Shown: positions 34,266-43,668 of the stretch, piece after piece
Layout of the letters: every line of letters starts with the position of its first letter
How positions within the stretch are numbered: position 1 is the stretch's first letter
Assembly: GCF_013523125.1 (NCBI RefSeq)
Contig: NZ_JAAMQJ010000020.1
Coordinates: forward strand, 19,726 to 83,725
DNA: 64,000 nt
Direction: 5' to 3'
Source of the DNA: Pseudomonas entomophila
GTDB lineage: Bacteria; Pseudomonadota; Gammaproteobacteria; Pseudomonadales; Pseudomonadaceae
Translations under genes and position numbers: made by a program
Notes under the pieces: generated by a model
The model's database searches: none
Seen by the model: only the letters and a program-made list of their open reading frames with translations
Told to the model about the DNA's origin: nothing

Positions 34266-36491
34266 ATGCAGCCCCGATTCAAGCTCAACCATCTCTGCCT
34301 GGCCTTGCTGGCCGCGTCCCCGTCGGCCCTGCTGGCCGCCACCGATGAGCAGGCTGACAACGCCCAGAGCCAGGCAATCGAGCTGCACGAAACCCAGGTG
34401 GTGGCCAGTGCCGAAGAAGAGCTGAAGCAGGCCTCGGGCGTATCGATCATCACCGACGAAGACCTCAAGAAGCGCCCACCGGTCAACGACCTGTCGGAAA
34501 TCATCCGCAAGATGCCCGGCGTGAACCTGACCGGCAACAGCGCCAGCGGCTCTCGGGGCAACAACCGGCAGATCGACCTGCGTGGCATGGGGCCGGAAAA
34601 CACCCTGATCCTCATCGACGGCAAGCCGGTCACCTCGCGCAACTCGGTGCGCTATACCCGTGCCGGCGAGCGCGACACCCGTGGCGACAGCAACTGGGTA
34701 CCGGCCGATCAGGTCGAAAGCATCGAGGTGCTGCGCGGCCCGGCAGCGGCCCGCTACGGTTCCGGTTCGATGGGGGGTGTGGTGAACATCGTCACCAAAC
34801 GCCCGACCCAGCACATGACCGGCAGCATCACGGCGTTCACCAACCTGCCCGAAGACGACGCCGAGGGCGTGACCAAGCGCACCACCTTCAGCCTGGCTGG
34901 CCCACTGACCGACTCGCTGACCTTCCGCGTGTACGGCAACCTGAACAAGACCGACGCCGACGACGCCGACATCAACCAGGACCATACCGCGCAGGGCGCG
35001 TCCCTGGCTGCGGGCCGTGAAGGTGTGCGCAACAAAGACATCAAGGCCTTGCTGAGCTGGGCGCTGGACGATCAGCAGACCCTTGACGTCGAGACCGGTT
35101 TCAGCCGCCAAGGCAATATCTACGCCGGTGACGTCGGTACGGGCGGGACGACGTCGCTCACGCCAGGCAATGTCATCAACCAGTGGGTAGGTCGCGAGAC
35201 CAACACCTTGTACCGCCAGGACTTTTCCGTGACCCACCGTGGCGATTGGGACTGGGGCTCTTCACGGGTGGTAGCGCAGTACGAGAACACCCGCAACAAC
35301 CGCCTGCAGGAAGGGATGACCGGCAGCGTGGATGGCGACATCAACAGTGACGAGAAGACCACCAGTACCTACGACAGCTATCTGCTGCAAGGCCAGGTCG
35401 ACGTGCCGCTGGAGTTCCTGCGTCCGCAAACCCTCACCCTGGGCGCCGAGTGGAACTACCAGGAACTGGACGACCCAGGCACCCTGGACCGCGCCGTCGG
35501 CAGCACGCTGCCCAATTCCGCCGCCGGTACCCGCCCGACCGACATGGACGCGACCATGATGGCACTGTTCGTCGAGGACAATATCGAGCTGACCCCGGAC
35601 TGGTACCTGACCCCCGGCCTGCGCCTGGACCACCACGATCAGTTCGGCGCCAACTGGAGCCCGAGCCTGAACAGCTCGTACAAGCTCACCCCGGACGTCA
35701 CCCTCAAGGCCGGCATCGCCCGCGCGTTCAAAGCGCCGAACCTGTACCAGTCCAACCCCAACTACCTGTACCGCAGCAACGGCAACGGTTGTGCACCAAG
35801 CCTGGCCTCCAATGGTTGCTATGTGTTGGGTAACAAGGACCTCGATCCTGAAATCAGCATCAACAAAGAGCTGGGTATCGCCTTTGCCCGCGAAGGCTGG
35901 ACCGCTGGCCTGACCTACTTCCGCAACGACTATGACAACAAGATCACCTCGTCCAACGATCTGGTCGGCCGCACGTCTACCAACGAAGCCATCCTGCGCT
36001 GGGACAACGCCAAGGACGCCGTGGTCAAGGGCTGGGAAGGCTACGTCGGCGTACCCTTGCTGGGCGAAGCCGGTGAGACCCTGAGCTGGAATACCAACTT
36101 CACCTACATGGACGCCAACGAAGACAACGACGGCAACCCCTTGAGCGTGGTCCCGGAATACACCGTCAACACCATGCTCGACTGGCAGGTGACCCAGGCC
36201 CTGTCCCTGAGCCTGACCGGCACCTACTACGGCAAGCAGGAGCCCCGCAGATTCAACCCGACCCGCGACGTCAGCGTGATCAATGCAAACGAGCTCGAAA
36301 CCCTCGACCCGTACCACGTCTGGGGTATGGGCGGCACCTACGAGGTGAACAAGAATCTGTCGTTCGGCGCTGGCATCAACAACCTGTTCGACAAGCGCGT
36401 GTACCGCGAAGGCGCGGGTACCAGCGCCGGTGCAGCCACCTACAACGAACCGGGACGAGCGTTCTACGCATCGATCACCACCTCGTTCTGA
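34266..36491 (+). CDS. pfeA: TonB-dependent catecholate siderophore receptor, PfeA/FepA-like
   Basis: Outer-membrane beta-barrel receptor of 741 residues for import of ferric enterobactin-type siderophores. Signal peptide MQPRFKLNHLCLALLAASPS, cleavage near AATDE. The TonB box is around ELHETQVVAS. The plug domain has KKRPPVNDLSEIIRKMPGVN, SRGNNRQIDLRGMGPENTLI and VESIEVLRGPAAARYGSGSM with GGVVNIVTK. The C-terminus AFYASITTSF ends in Phe, as expected for outer-membrane insertion. The FepA-type long plug loop and the two-component genes upstream support the PfeA assignment over other receptors. The AGGAG upstream (34254-34258) fits the start. Confidence 0.9.
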   Translation: MQPRFKLNHLCLALLAASPSALLAATDEQADNAQSQAIELHETQVVASAEEELKQASGVSIITDEDLKKRPPVNDLSEIIRKMPGVNLTGNSASGSRGNNRQIDLRGMGPENTLILIDGKPVTSRNSVRYTRAGERDTRGDSNWVPADQVESIEVLRGPAAARYGSGSMGGVVNIVTKRPTQHMTGSITAFTNLPEDDAEGVTKRTTFSLAGPLTDSLTFRVYGNLNKTDADDADINQDHTAQGASLAAGREGVRNKDIKALLSWALDDQQTLDVETGFSRQGNIYAGDVGTGGTTSLTPGNVINQWVGRETNTLYRQDFSVTHRGDWDWGSSRVVAQYENTRNNRLQEGMTGSVDGDINSDEKTTSTYDSYLLQGQVDVPLEFLRPQTLTLGAEWNYQELDDPGTLDRAVGSTLPNSAAGTRPTDMDATMMALFVEDNIELTPDWYLTPGLRLDHHDQFGANWSPSLNSSYKLTPDVTLKAGIARAFKAPNLYQSNPNYLYRSNGNGCAPSLASNGCYVLGNKDLDPEISINKELGIAFAREGWTAGLTYFRNDYDNKITSSNDLVGRTSTNEAILRWDNAKDAVVKGWEGYVGVPLLGEAGETLSWNTNFTYMDANEDNDGNPLSVVPEYTVNTMLDWQVTQALSLSLTGTYYGKQEPRRFNPTRDVSVINANELETLDPYHVWGMGGTYEVNKNLSFGAGINNLFDKRVYREGAGTSAGAATYNEPGRAFYASITTSF

Positions 36492-36525
36492 CAGTCACTG
36501 CAGCCTGGCCACCGCGGTGGCCTCG

Positions 36526-36552
36526 GACCCAGCCCTGAGCGGGCTGGGTCTT
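36526..36552 (+). terminator. Rho-independent-like terminator after the receptor gene
   Basis: Perfect 10-bp arms GACCCAGCCC (36526-36535) and GGGCTGGGTC (36541-36550) with loop TGAGC, then TT. It would separate the receptor from the membrane genes that follow, or attenuate them. Confidence 0.7.
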
Positions 36553-36568
36553 GCCGTGTTCGCCACTG

Positions 36569-36868
36569 ATGAAAACGCAGATGAAAACACCACGTTTCTC
36601 CTGGGACATGCTCTCACGGATCATTGCCGCCATCGCCGGTGGCTATGGCTTCACCTACGCCTTCACCGCGGCCCTGGCGCGTGTGCTACCGATCGACGAG
36701 GTGGATGCGTTGATCAGCGTGACGTTGTCGTCGTTCGCCGTGTACACCGGCGCGGTGCTTTGGGCATTCGCCTGCCGCAGTGCCCGACGTGCCTGGGCTG
36801 GCCTGGCACTGGCGCTGCCCCTGGCGGTGGTCGGCTTCTGGCCGCAGCTGATGGAGAGCGTGAAATGA
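36569..36868 (+). CDS. Small DUF3649-type membrane protein
   Basis: About 99 residues from the ATG at 36569 (MKTQMKTPRFSWDML), with three hydrophobic segments (IIAAIAGGYGFTYAFTAAL; ISVTLSSFAVYTGAVLWAFA; AGLALALPLAVVGFWPQL). In Pseudomonas such proteins precede a PepSY membrane protein in siderophore loci. The stop overlaps the next start (ATGA), so it is coupled to the PepSY gene. The precise start is uncertain because another ATG lies four codons on. Function: probably an accessory subunit of a membrane iron-reduction complex, by association. Confidence 0.75.
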   Translation: MKTQMKTPRFSWDMLSRIIAAIAGGYGFTYAFTAALARVLPIDEVDALISVTLSSFAVYTGAVLWAFACRSARRAWAGLALALPLAVVGFWPQLMESVK

Positions 36869-38430
36869 AACGCAAGACCATCACTCAGTCGCTGTCGTGG
36901 ATGCACACCTGGTGCGGTTTGATTTTCGGTTGGATCCTGTTCGCCATTTTCCTCACCGGCACCCTGGCAGTGTTCGACAAGGAAATCGACGGCTGGATGC
37001 GCCCTGAAATTCCCCAGTCTGGTTTGAGTCAGGCCCAGGCGGTGCAAACCGCACTGGGCTACCTCCACGCCAACCATCCAGGCGCCAGTGCCTGGAACAT
37101 CGGCCTGCCGACCGAGCGTTCTCCCACGCTGAGCGTCTCGACAGGCGAGCAACGCCGCGGCGGCGGCACTGCGCTGGACCCTGGGACCGGCGAGCCATTG
37201 GAGGTGCGCGAGACCGCAGGCGGTGGTTTCTTCTTCCGCTTCCATTTCACCCTCAACCTGCCACGCGCCCTCGGTATCTGGGTGGTCGGCCTGGCGGCCA
37301 TGGCGATGCTGGCCGCTTTGACCAGTGGTATCGTCATCCACAAGAAGTTCTTCAAGGAGTTCTTCACCTTCCGCCCGGCCAAAGGACAACGCTCCTGGCT
37401 CGATGCGCACAACGCCACGGCAGTGCTGGTGCTGCCATTCCACCTGATGATCACCTATACCGGGCTGGTGATCTTCTACCTGATCTACATGCCGGCCGCC
37501 TCCGATGCCTTGTTCGATGGCAACCGTGAGGCCCTGAACCGGGCCCTGCGCGGCCTGCCTGCCGAACAGCCTGCCAGTGCCCGGCCTGGCGGGCAGGGGG
37601 GACGTGACCAGGCCGTCAAGGCGCAAGGCGAGCCGGCGCCACTGACGTCCCTTGGCCCGGTGTTGGCCGAAGCAGAGCGGCGCATGGGGACGGTATCGAG
37701 TGTTTCGATCCACAACCCCGGGCGCAGCGATGCGCGGATCGAAGTGCGCCCGGTACTGGGCAACCGCATCGAGCTGACCAAGGGCCAGAGCATGGTCTTC
37801 GAGGGGGTCAGCGGCAACGTGCTGCGTGCGCCGGCCGAGAGCCGACCCAGCCTGCTGACGCAACGGGTGATGTCGGGCATGCATTTCGCCCAGTTCGGGG
37901 GTTATCCGATGCGTTGGTTGTACTTCATGTGCGGCTTGGTCAGTTGCGCCATGATCGCCACCGGCCTGGTGCTGTTCACCGTCAAGCGGCGGCGTCGACA
38001 TGACGCTGAAGGCGCGCTAGGCGCACTGCTTTACCACGTCGCCGAGCGCCTCAACGTCAGCGTGATGGCAGGCCTTGCGCTGTCCTGCGTGAGCCTGCTG
38101 TGGGCCAACCGTCTGCTGCCCGTCGAGCTGGCGCAGCGCGGTGGTTGGGAAGTGCGGGTGTTCTTCCTGGTCTGGCTGGTCAGTCTGGGCCATGCCATCG
38201 CCCGTCCAGTGTGGCGTGCCTGGCGGGAGCAGCTTGGCCTTGCGGCAGTGCTGTGCCTGGGCTTGCCGCTGCTGAACGCCGTTACCGTCAGCTGGGGTGC
38301 CTATATCCCGTTGGAAACCACCACCGTCGTCATCGGCGCGTTGCTGGGCTGGTGCTGCTGGAAAGTCGGTCGGCCGATCGAGGAACGCGCCACTCGCGGC
38401 AAGGCGGTTCATCCATTGGAGGCCAGCTGA
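36865..38430 (+). CDS. PepSY-associated TM protein, siderophore-iron reductase type
   Basis: Inner-membrane protein of 521 residues. The start is the ATG at 36865, which overlaps the DUF3649 stop; a longer frame runs upstream but is not in homologues. PepSY_TM features are SWMHTWCGLIFGWILFAIFL near the N-terminus, FRFHFTLNLPRALGIWVVGL, WLDAHNATAVLVLPFHLMIT and FAQFGGYPMRWLYFMCGLVS, with several membrane histidines that could bind haem. This family includes FpvG, which reduces ferripyoverdine iron in the periplasm. A similar job for catecholate siderophores imported by the adjacent receptor is plausible but inferred. Confidence 0.82.
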   Translation: MKRKTITQSLSWMHTWCGLIFGWILFAIFLTGTLAVFDKEIDGWMRPEIPQSGLSQAQAVQTALGYLHANHPGASAWNIGLPTERSPTLSVSTGEQRRGGGTALDPGTGEPLEVRETAGGGFFFRFHFTLNLPRALGIWVVGLAAMAMLAALTSGIVIHKKFFKEFFTFRPAKGQRSWLDAHNATAVLVLPFHLMITYTGLVIFYLIYMPAASDALFDGNREALNRALRGLPAEQPASARPGGQGGRDQAVKAQGEPAPLTSLGPVLAEAERRMGTVSSVSIHNPGRSDARIEVRPVLGNRIELTKGQSMVFEGVSGNVLRAPAESRPSLLTQRVMSGMHFAQFGGYPMRWLYFMCGLVSCAMIATGLVLFTVKRRRRHDAEGALGALLYHVAERLNVSVMAGLALSCVSLLWANRLLPVELAQRGGWEVRVFFLVWLVSLGHAIARPVWRAWREQLGLAAVLCLGLPLLNAVTVSWGAYIPLETTTVVIGALLGWCCWKVGRPIEERATRGKAVHPLEAS

Positions 38431-38431
38431 C

Positions 38432-38764
38432 ATGAGTCTGGTGTTATCCACGGGCCTGCTGCTGGCCTACAGCGGCATGCTCGGGCTATGCCTGGGGCTG
38501 GAGCGGCACTACAAGCAGGTCTGGCAGCGGCTGCCCGCACGGCGCTTGCGCCTCTGCCTCAGAACCCTGGGCTGGCTCGCCCTGGCCGCCAGCTTCGCGG
38601 CCAGCGTGGCGGCCTGGGGCTGGGCCATGGGGCCGATCGGCTGGTGTGGCCTGATCTCGCTCGCCGGGCTGGCCCTGGTGCTGGTATTGCCTTATCACCC
38701 GCAGCTGGCGATGTGTCTGGCGCTGCTCGGTTGGCCTGTGTTAGGTGTCGTTGCGCTGCTCTGA
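38432..38764 (+). CDS. DUF3325-type small membrane protein
   Basis: Membrane protein of 110 residues, with hydrophobic segments near 1-22, 48-70 and 75-105. The start at 38432 has GGAGG about 13 bases upstream and lies one base past the PepSY gene stop, so it closes the DUF3649-PepSY-DUF3325 operon that often sits beside TonB receptors. It has no recognisable active site. The third member of the set, probably an accessory membrane subunit. Confidence 0.75.
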   Translation: MSLVLSTGLLLAYSGMLGLCLGLERHYKQVWQRLPARRLRLCLRTLGWLALAASFAASVAAWGWAMGPIGWCGLISLAGLALVLVLPYHPQLAMCLALLGWPVLGVVALL

Positions 38765-38893
38765 GCTGAGGCTTCGGCTACAGGCGGCGAGAAACCCGAC
38801 GCCTGTCCATCCCATCAGGCTCGATCGAATGCGCTAAAGAGTTAACGCTGTCAGTCGATATCGTAGCGCCATCATTCAACTTTTCGGCCGACC

Positions 38894-41461
38894 ATGACCT
38901 CCATCCTGCCTGACGCTTCCACCCGTGAGCAGCGCCCACACTCCAGTGTCGGCCTGGCCAGAACCGTTCTGTTCATGTTCACGGGCTTTCTGACGCTGGT
39001 CATCCTGGCAGCCGGTGTCATCTCGGTCTACTTCGCGCTGGGGCTGGATCGGTCGGAAGCGAAGAAGGCGAAGCTCCTGGTGGAGAAGGCCGTCGAATCA
39101 CTGGTGAGCGCTTCTCAGACTACCATCGAGGATTATGCATTCTGGGGCGATGCCTACCGAAACCTTCACAGCGAGGTCAATACGGACTGGGCCTTCGTGC
39201 AGGGAAATCTCGGGGCCACCTTGTATGCCGATTTCGGTATCAACGGTCTTTTCGTCGTCAAGGGTGCTCGGCAGACCGTCTATGCCGTCATCAATGGGTC
39301 GCTTGCCCCGGTCTCGGCTTCGGCGTGGCTTGGCCAACCCATCGACCACCTCCTGCAGGCGGCAAGGGCTGAGGAACCACACGAAAAGTCGGTCAGCGCA
39401 TTCCTCAACGTGGACGGCGTATTGGCGCTCGTCGCTGCAGCGGCGCTCACCCCTTCGACAGATCCTACGGTAACGCGAGAGGCCGGGGAGGCGTCCGTAC
39501 TCGTGTTCACCCAGTTGCTGGACAGTCACCGCCTTGAAGCGCTGGGCCAGCAGTTTGGTATTCAACACCTGCGGCTTGCACGCCAGGCGCCGTCTGCCGA
39601 CGCGCGACTGGCGCTGGGCGACGAGGGCAGGGCTGGGACGCTCCTGTGGCGAGCGCCCACCCCAGGGCGTGAGATGCTGACGTTCATCCTGCCCTTGCTC
39701 GGCCTGCTGGGCGTGGTGGTCTATGTGATGATGTGGATGTCCTTGCGGCGCATCACCTCCATGGCACGCTATCTGGATCAGAGCTACGCCGAGGTACAGC
39801 GCAGTCGGGCAGCATTGGCCGATAGCGAGGCGCGCTTCCGAGACGTGGCGGAGGCCAGTTCGGACTGGATCTGGGAGATCGACGAGAAGGGGCGTTTCAC
39901 CTACCTCTCCGAACGGTTCGAGACGATCACCGGGCTGGCCGTGGCCGCCTGGCTGGGCACGCGGATAGATGCGCTGTTTGTGGGCGAGCATGGCGGCATC
40001 CTCGAATGGTCGGGTCGACGGTCACACGGGGTCAATGCGACGCTCGAGTGCCGATGCCTGGATAGTCAGGGCGCGCAACGGATCGTCCGCGTGACCGCCA
40101 AGGAAATGGATGGGCTGGGCTACCGCGGCACGGCGACGGACATCACAGCAGAAGTCGAAGCGCGCAAGCGGGTCGAGTACCTGTCCGAGCACGATGTGCT
40201 GACGGGCCTGCCGAACAGGAAGCGTCTTCGCGATTTCCTGGAAGGGAAACTGGCGTTCTCGTCAGCCGGTGAAGCCCCGTTGGTGATGCTCAGCATCGAC
40301 CTGGACCGGTTCAAGCCGGTGAACGATCTGCTGGGGCATGCCGTCGGTGACCGGGTGCTGCTGGAAACCGCGCGGCGATTGGGAGACTGCGTGCGCAGCG
40401 AAGACCTGATCGCTCGCATAGGCGGCGATGAGTTCGTCATGATCATCACCGGCATGGGTGACCATGCGGAGATCGAGGCCCTGTGCGAGCGGCTGATCCA
40501 TTGCGTCGAGCAGCCGATGCACCTCGAGGGCCAGGACGTTCATATCAGCGCGAGCATCGGGATCGCGCTGGCCCCAGGGGATGCCTCGCAGGCCGCTGAG
40601 CTTCTTCGCTATTCCGACATTGCGCTCTACGAGGCCAAGACCAGCGGGCGGGGCACCTGGCGCTTCTACGCGGGCGAGATGAATGCCCGGATCATAGAGC
40701 GCAGGCGTCTGGAAAACGACCTGCGCTACGGCATCAAGCACGGCGAACTGCGTCTGTATTACCAGCCTCGCTTTCGTATCAGCGATGGGCACATGGTGGG
40801 GGCCGAGGCGCTGGTTCGCTGGCAGCATCCCGATCGCGGCCTGGTGTCACCGGACACCTTCATCCCGATCGCCGAGGAGACAGGGCTGATCACCGCATTG
40901 AGCGATTGGGTGCTTCACACGGCGTGCGCCGATGCGGTGCGCTGGCCCGATGACTTGTTCGTGTCCGTGAACCTGTCGCCGAAGGATTTCCAGTCGGCGC
41001 TGTTGACCGAGCGTGTGGGCAGTGCGCTTTCGCATTCCGGACTCAGCGCGGCGCGCCTGGAGCTCGAGCTGACCGAAAGCGTCATGCTGGAAGATGCCAG
41101 CGGTACGCTGGTCATCATGCGTGCGCTCAAGGACCTTGGCGTGCGGTTGGCGATGGATGATTTCGGCACCGGCTACTCATCGCTCAGCTACCTGCGTACG
41201 TTCCCGTTCGATGGCTTGAAGATCGACAAGAGCTTCGTCAGTCATCTTGGAGAAAGCGAGGGTGATCGCTCGGTCATCACGGCCATCGTGGGGCTGGGGC
41301 GCGCGTTGTCGCTTACCGTCACGGCGGAGGGGATCGAGACGCCGGAGCATCTGGAGCTTTTGAAATCCGTGGCCTGTGATGAGGGACAAGGTTATTACCT
41401 TAGCAAGCCTGTGGAGGCAGCGGCTTTCAGCCGGATGATCGAATCGACCCTGGTCAATTAG
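38894..41461 (+). CDS. CHASE4-PAS-GGDEF-EAL cyclic-di-GMP signalling protein
   Basis: Membrane-bound signalling protein of 855 residues. A first membrane helix near residues 24-46 is followed by a periplasmic CHASE4-like sensor (TIEDYAFWGDAYRNL, then TDWAFVQGNLGATLYADFGI), a second helix near 258-278, a PAS segment (about 310-425, ASSDWIWEIDEKGRFTYLSE), GGDEF (about 430-590) and EAL (about 600-850). The cyclase motif is intact (ARIGGDEFVMI), and the EAL core is present (VGAEALVRWQHP, ELELTESVMLED, DDFGTGYSSLSYL). Both synthesis and breakdown are therefore possible; which one dominates cannot be told. It stands alone, so its output is likely biofilm or motility control. Confidence 0.92.
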   Translation: MTSILPDASTREQRPHSSVGLARTVLFMFTGFLTLVILAAGVISVYFALGLDRSEAKKAKLLVEKAVESLVSASQTTIEDYAFWGDAYRNLHSEVNTDWAFVQGNLGATLYADFGINGLFVVKGARQTVYAVINGSLAPVSASAWLGQPIDHLLQAARAEEPHEKSVSAFLNVDGVLALVAAAALTPSTDPTVTREAGEASVLVFTQLLDSHRLEALGQQFGIQHLRLARQAPSADARLALGDEGRAGTLLWRAPTPGREMLTFILPLLGLLGVVVYVMMWMSLRRITSMARYLDQSYAEVQRSRAALADSEARFRDVAEASSDWIWEIDEKGRFTYLSERFETITGLAVAAWLGTRIDALFVGEHGGILEWSGRRSHGVNATLECRCLDSQGAQRIVRVTAKEMDGLGYRGTATDITAEVEARKRVEYLSEHDVLTGLPNRKRLRDFLEGKLAFSSAGEAPLVMLSIDLDRFKPVNDLLGHAVGDRVLLETARRLGDCVRSEDLIARIGGDEFVMIITGMGDHAEIEALCERLIHCVEQPMHLEGQDVHISASIGIALAPGDASQAAELLRYSDIALYEAKTSGRGTWRFYAGEMNARIIERRRLENDLRYGIKHGELRLYYQPRFRISDGHMVGAEALVRWQHPDRGLVSPDTFIPIAEETGLITALSDWVLHTACADAVRWPDDLFVSVNLSPKDFQSALLTERVGSALSHSGLSAARLELELTESVMLEDASGTLVIMRALKDLGVRLAMDDFGTGYSSLSYLRTFPFDGLKIDKSFVSHLGESEGDRSVITAIVGLGRALSLTVTAEGIETPEHLELLKSVACDEGQGYYLSKPVEAAAFSRMIESTLVN

Positions 41462-41610
41462 GCGTCTTCGTTCATCCTCTTGAGATCCAGGGCAACGGGC
41501 GTGGCGGGCGCAATTTCAATGGCACGGCTTTCGGCATGCAGGATGCTTGCGATCACCACGCTCATCAAAGCGAGCTATGCATCTGCGTTCAGTAAGGCTT
41601 TCATGGTGCG

Positions 41611-41910
41611 CTAGTGCTCTAGATCAGCGCCACGTACCCAGTCAAATGCCAGCGATGTGTGCTGGGGAGCAAAACGTTGCAGGTGCTCAGCCACGACAGT
41701 CTCCATTTTATCCAGTAATGCCTCAGGCGCGTGTATCAGCACTTTTAACTGAGTACCCTCAGCCTGCAGCTCGCAAACAGCATCCCCTAAATCAATCCGG
41801 CTGCGCTCATTGTCGAAGACGACCGAAAACTTGTGACCCCAGTGCTTGCTCAAGCGAAGGATGTAGCGGCTGGGTTGATCGGTGGCGATAGTCGCTTGGG
41901 AAATGGGCAT
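41611..41910 (-). CDS. DUF2218-family protein
   Basis: Soluble protein of 99 residues. The start at 41910 (MPISQATIATDQPSRYILRL) is supported by AGGAGT about seven bases upstream. The longer frame (67 codons more) has no support. Family marks are LSKHWGHKFSVVFDNERSRI and LLDKMETVVAEHLQRFA. DUF2218 proteins are linked to siderophore-interacting regions in some genomes, which matches the iron genes 3 kb to the left, but the biochemical role is unknown. Confidence 0.82.
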   Translation of the reverse strand: MPISQATIATDQPSRYILRLSKHWGHKFSVVFDNERSRIDLGDAVCELQAEGTQLKVLIHAPEALLDKMETVVAEHLQRFAPQHTSLAFDWVRGADLEH

Positions 41911-42371
41911 GAAAACTCCTGTAGGCAGTAGGCTATCGGCAGTAGGATGAGTTATTAAGAATTTTTCGCATTGTAGCCATCGACTGGTCGTTCGGAAATC
42001 TTTTATCTGATGTTCCCAAACACCAGAAGAAACTGAAATTCTCACGTCCAGCCGTTGATGCATCATGGGAGCTGATCCTGGCTTGCCTAGACTGTTTGAC
42101 CGGCCAAGTCGCATCGATTCCAGGTTGGTGCAGTCATGGCTAAAGCTTCCGAACCAGGAGATTGCAGTGGGTTACAGCTGAAGCATTGGAACCTTCAGCC
42201 ATACATGATTTAACATAATACACATTAACCGCACCTTCATATACAGCCTAGAAGGCCTTGGGTGAGCGGGTTCACGCGATAGTTCTCGACGGATCCACGA
42301 CCGACGTCTGCAGGTTTCAATGCATGGCATGAAGCCGCTTCAATCGATCGTGTCCGTCTCAGCGCTATCTT

Positions 42372-42683
42372 TCATCTCACGAACGATGCAACGAACAGGA
42401 CTGCGGCCATGATGGTCAATCCCGCAGCGTAGCTATGCTTGATGAAGGTGTCGTATGCCGGCCCCTTGAGTTTCCAAGGTCTGGCCCAGACGGCATAAAT
42501 CAGTAGAAGGCCAATGGCAGCACCTTCGATCGACACAGCTGCAAGAAGCACGGTGCCAAACGCCATGCTCGCCGACAGTGATTTTTCCTGGCTCAGGATC
42601 ATGTAAAAAAGCACCGTCACACTAGGCACCAACCAGACACCTATGGATGCCGCAATCAACAGCCAACAGCATACGCTGGCCAA
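42372..42683 (-). CDS. Small four-helix membrane protein, possibly frameshifted at its start
   Basis: A 103-residue protein with four hydrophobic segments (CCWLLIAASIGVWLVPSVTV; FGTVLLAAVSIEGAAIGLLL; AGLTIMAAVLFVASF and the segment between). The open frame can begin only at a TTG (42683). An ATG at 42714 (MSTTTHRIVH) sits in a frame one base off and would read into this protein if a single base were inserted or lost near 42683. This suggests a decayed or mis-sequenced start. Family not recognised; small hydrophobic proteins of this kind are common in Pseudomonas. Confidence 0.5.
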   Translation of the reverse strand: MASVCCWLLIAASIGVWLVPSVTVLFYMILSQEKSLSASMAFGTVLLAAVSIEGAAIGLLLIYAVWARPWKLKGPAYDTFIKHSYAAGLTIMAAVLFVASFVR

Positions 42684-42851
42684 TGTGTACGATCCGATGG
42701 GTGGTAGTGCTCATTGTCAAATCTCCAGGCACCTCATATTTGGCACATGTGGGCCTTTCAACGTCTTTGGAAAAAGTCCCAGGATGGGGTTATTCCTTTC
42801 ACTCTCCTGTGGGGAACTTGCCTGCGATGGCATCTGGTCCATCACCGCCTG

Positions 42852-42879
42852 CATCGCGGGCAAGCCCGCTCCCACACAG
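42852..42879. repeat. REP element, P. putida type
   Basis: Core CGCGGGCAAGCCCGCTCCCA (42856-42875) can fold on GCGGGC/GCCCGC. A degenerate relative lies at 12910-12950 (CGTCACCGCCTGCATCGCAG). These mark chromosomal, not island, DNA. Confidence 0.75.
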
Positions 42880-43430
42880 GGAGGTGAACCACTTTGCCAG
42901 ATCAGCAATGGGGTCCACATCGTGTCAAACAAAGACATGGGAAGGCCCACCCTGAAAGGTTTCGCAGAAAAATGCAGCACACTACTGACGGGTCTTCGCA
43001 TAGCTTCTGAGCTGTACGACAACCACCCTCCACGACCTAAATTTCAGTCATTTTCGCCCATCTTCGGCTTAACTCAACGAAATGTCCTGGGTTGGGGGCA
43101 CAAAGCCTACTAAGTCCCGGCGAGCGACTGAGTGACGTGGCTTTGGGCCGATGAGGAGACTTAGTATAGCTACTATGAGCACCAACTAAGTTAGTACACC
43201 CCTACAAGCCCGGTTCGGTTGTTGATTCTTGCTAAGCTCGGAGCTGACTGTCCTGCGCGGCGGTACCAGGCTTGCTTGTTGGCAAGGTCGGCAGGTGCCT
43301 ATCCAACAGCGCGCTTGGAGGCGAGGCCTTCAAAAATCAGCCTGAATCTCTAGGGCCACCCAATTGGGAACGAAAAATATTTCCGCGTAGTCGCCGGGTC
43401 TCGTCAGTTACACGAGAACGAAGGCAACCA

Positions 43431-43475
43431 GTACAGTTTCGAAGCCAGCCCTCTATTTCCAACAGGTACAGTTTC
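43431..43475 (+). repeat. Direct repeat GTACAGTTTC x2, candidate recombinase site
   Basis: The 10-mer GTACAGTTTC occurs at 43431-43440 and 43466-43475, 35 bases apart, with an AT-rich stretch after the second copy. The place, just before the recombinase genes, fits arm-type or core sites at an element end, but no second island end is available to compare. Confidence 0.35.
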
Positions 43476-43668
43476 TGAAATTTTGCAATTTTTCAAAATA
43501 ATTATCTATATATTGACAGATTAGCTTCCTAATAATTTGGTAGTTGTGCGACGCTTCGCAGGATTCTGGGTTGCAAGAGGGATCAGTTTGAGATAGCTTC
43601 TTTCGGAAATACTTACTGGTCGATTGGCCAATACATTACGCCTTGCTCACCTTACAATGGTTTTTGGT

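Larger units (their letters stand above)
42715..43623. other. Gene-free chromosome-island boundary
   Basis: About 900 bases without a convincing gene. The left part carries a chromosomal REP element. After about 43130 the sequence becomes AT-rich and contains a 10-bp direct repeat and a string of A/T before the first recombinase gene. The left end of the island is probably between 43130 and 43500, but only one end lies in this window, so the exact site cannot be fixed. Confidence 0.55.

Noticed and set aside
33855..35237. 460-codon minus frame across the sensor kinase and receptor
   Set aside because: Shadow of the real plus-strand genes; no family match and no ribosome site.
36430..36864. 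Extension of the PepSY frame into the receptor and DUF3649 genes
   Set aside because: The PepSY protein begins at 36865; the earlier codons overlap two other genes in different frames.
42643..43113. 156-codon plus frame spanning the REP element
   Set aside because: Includes the REP hairpin and no recognisable domain.
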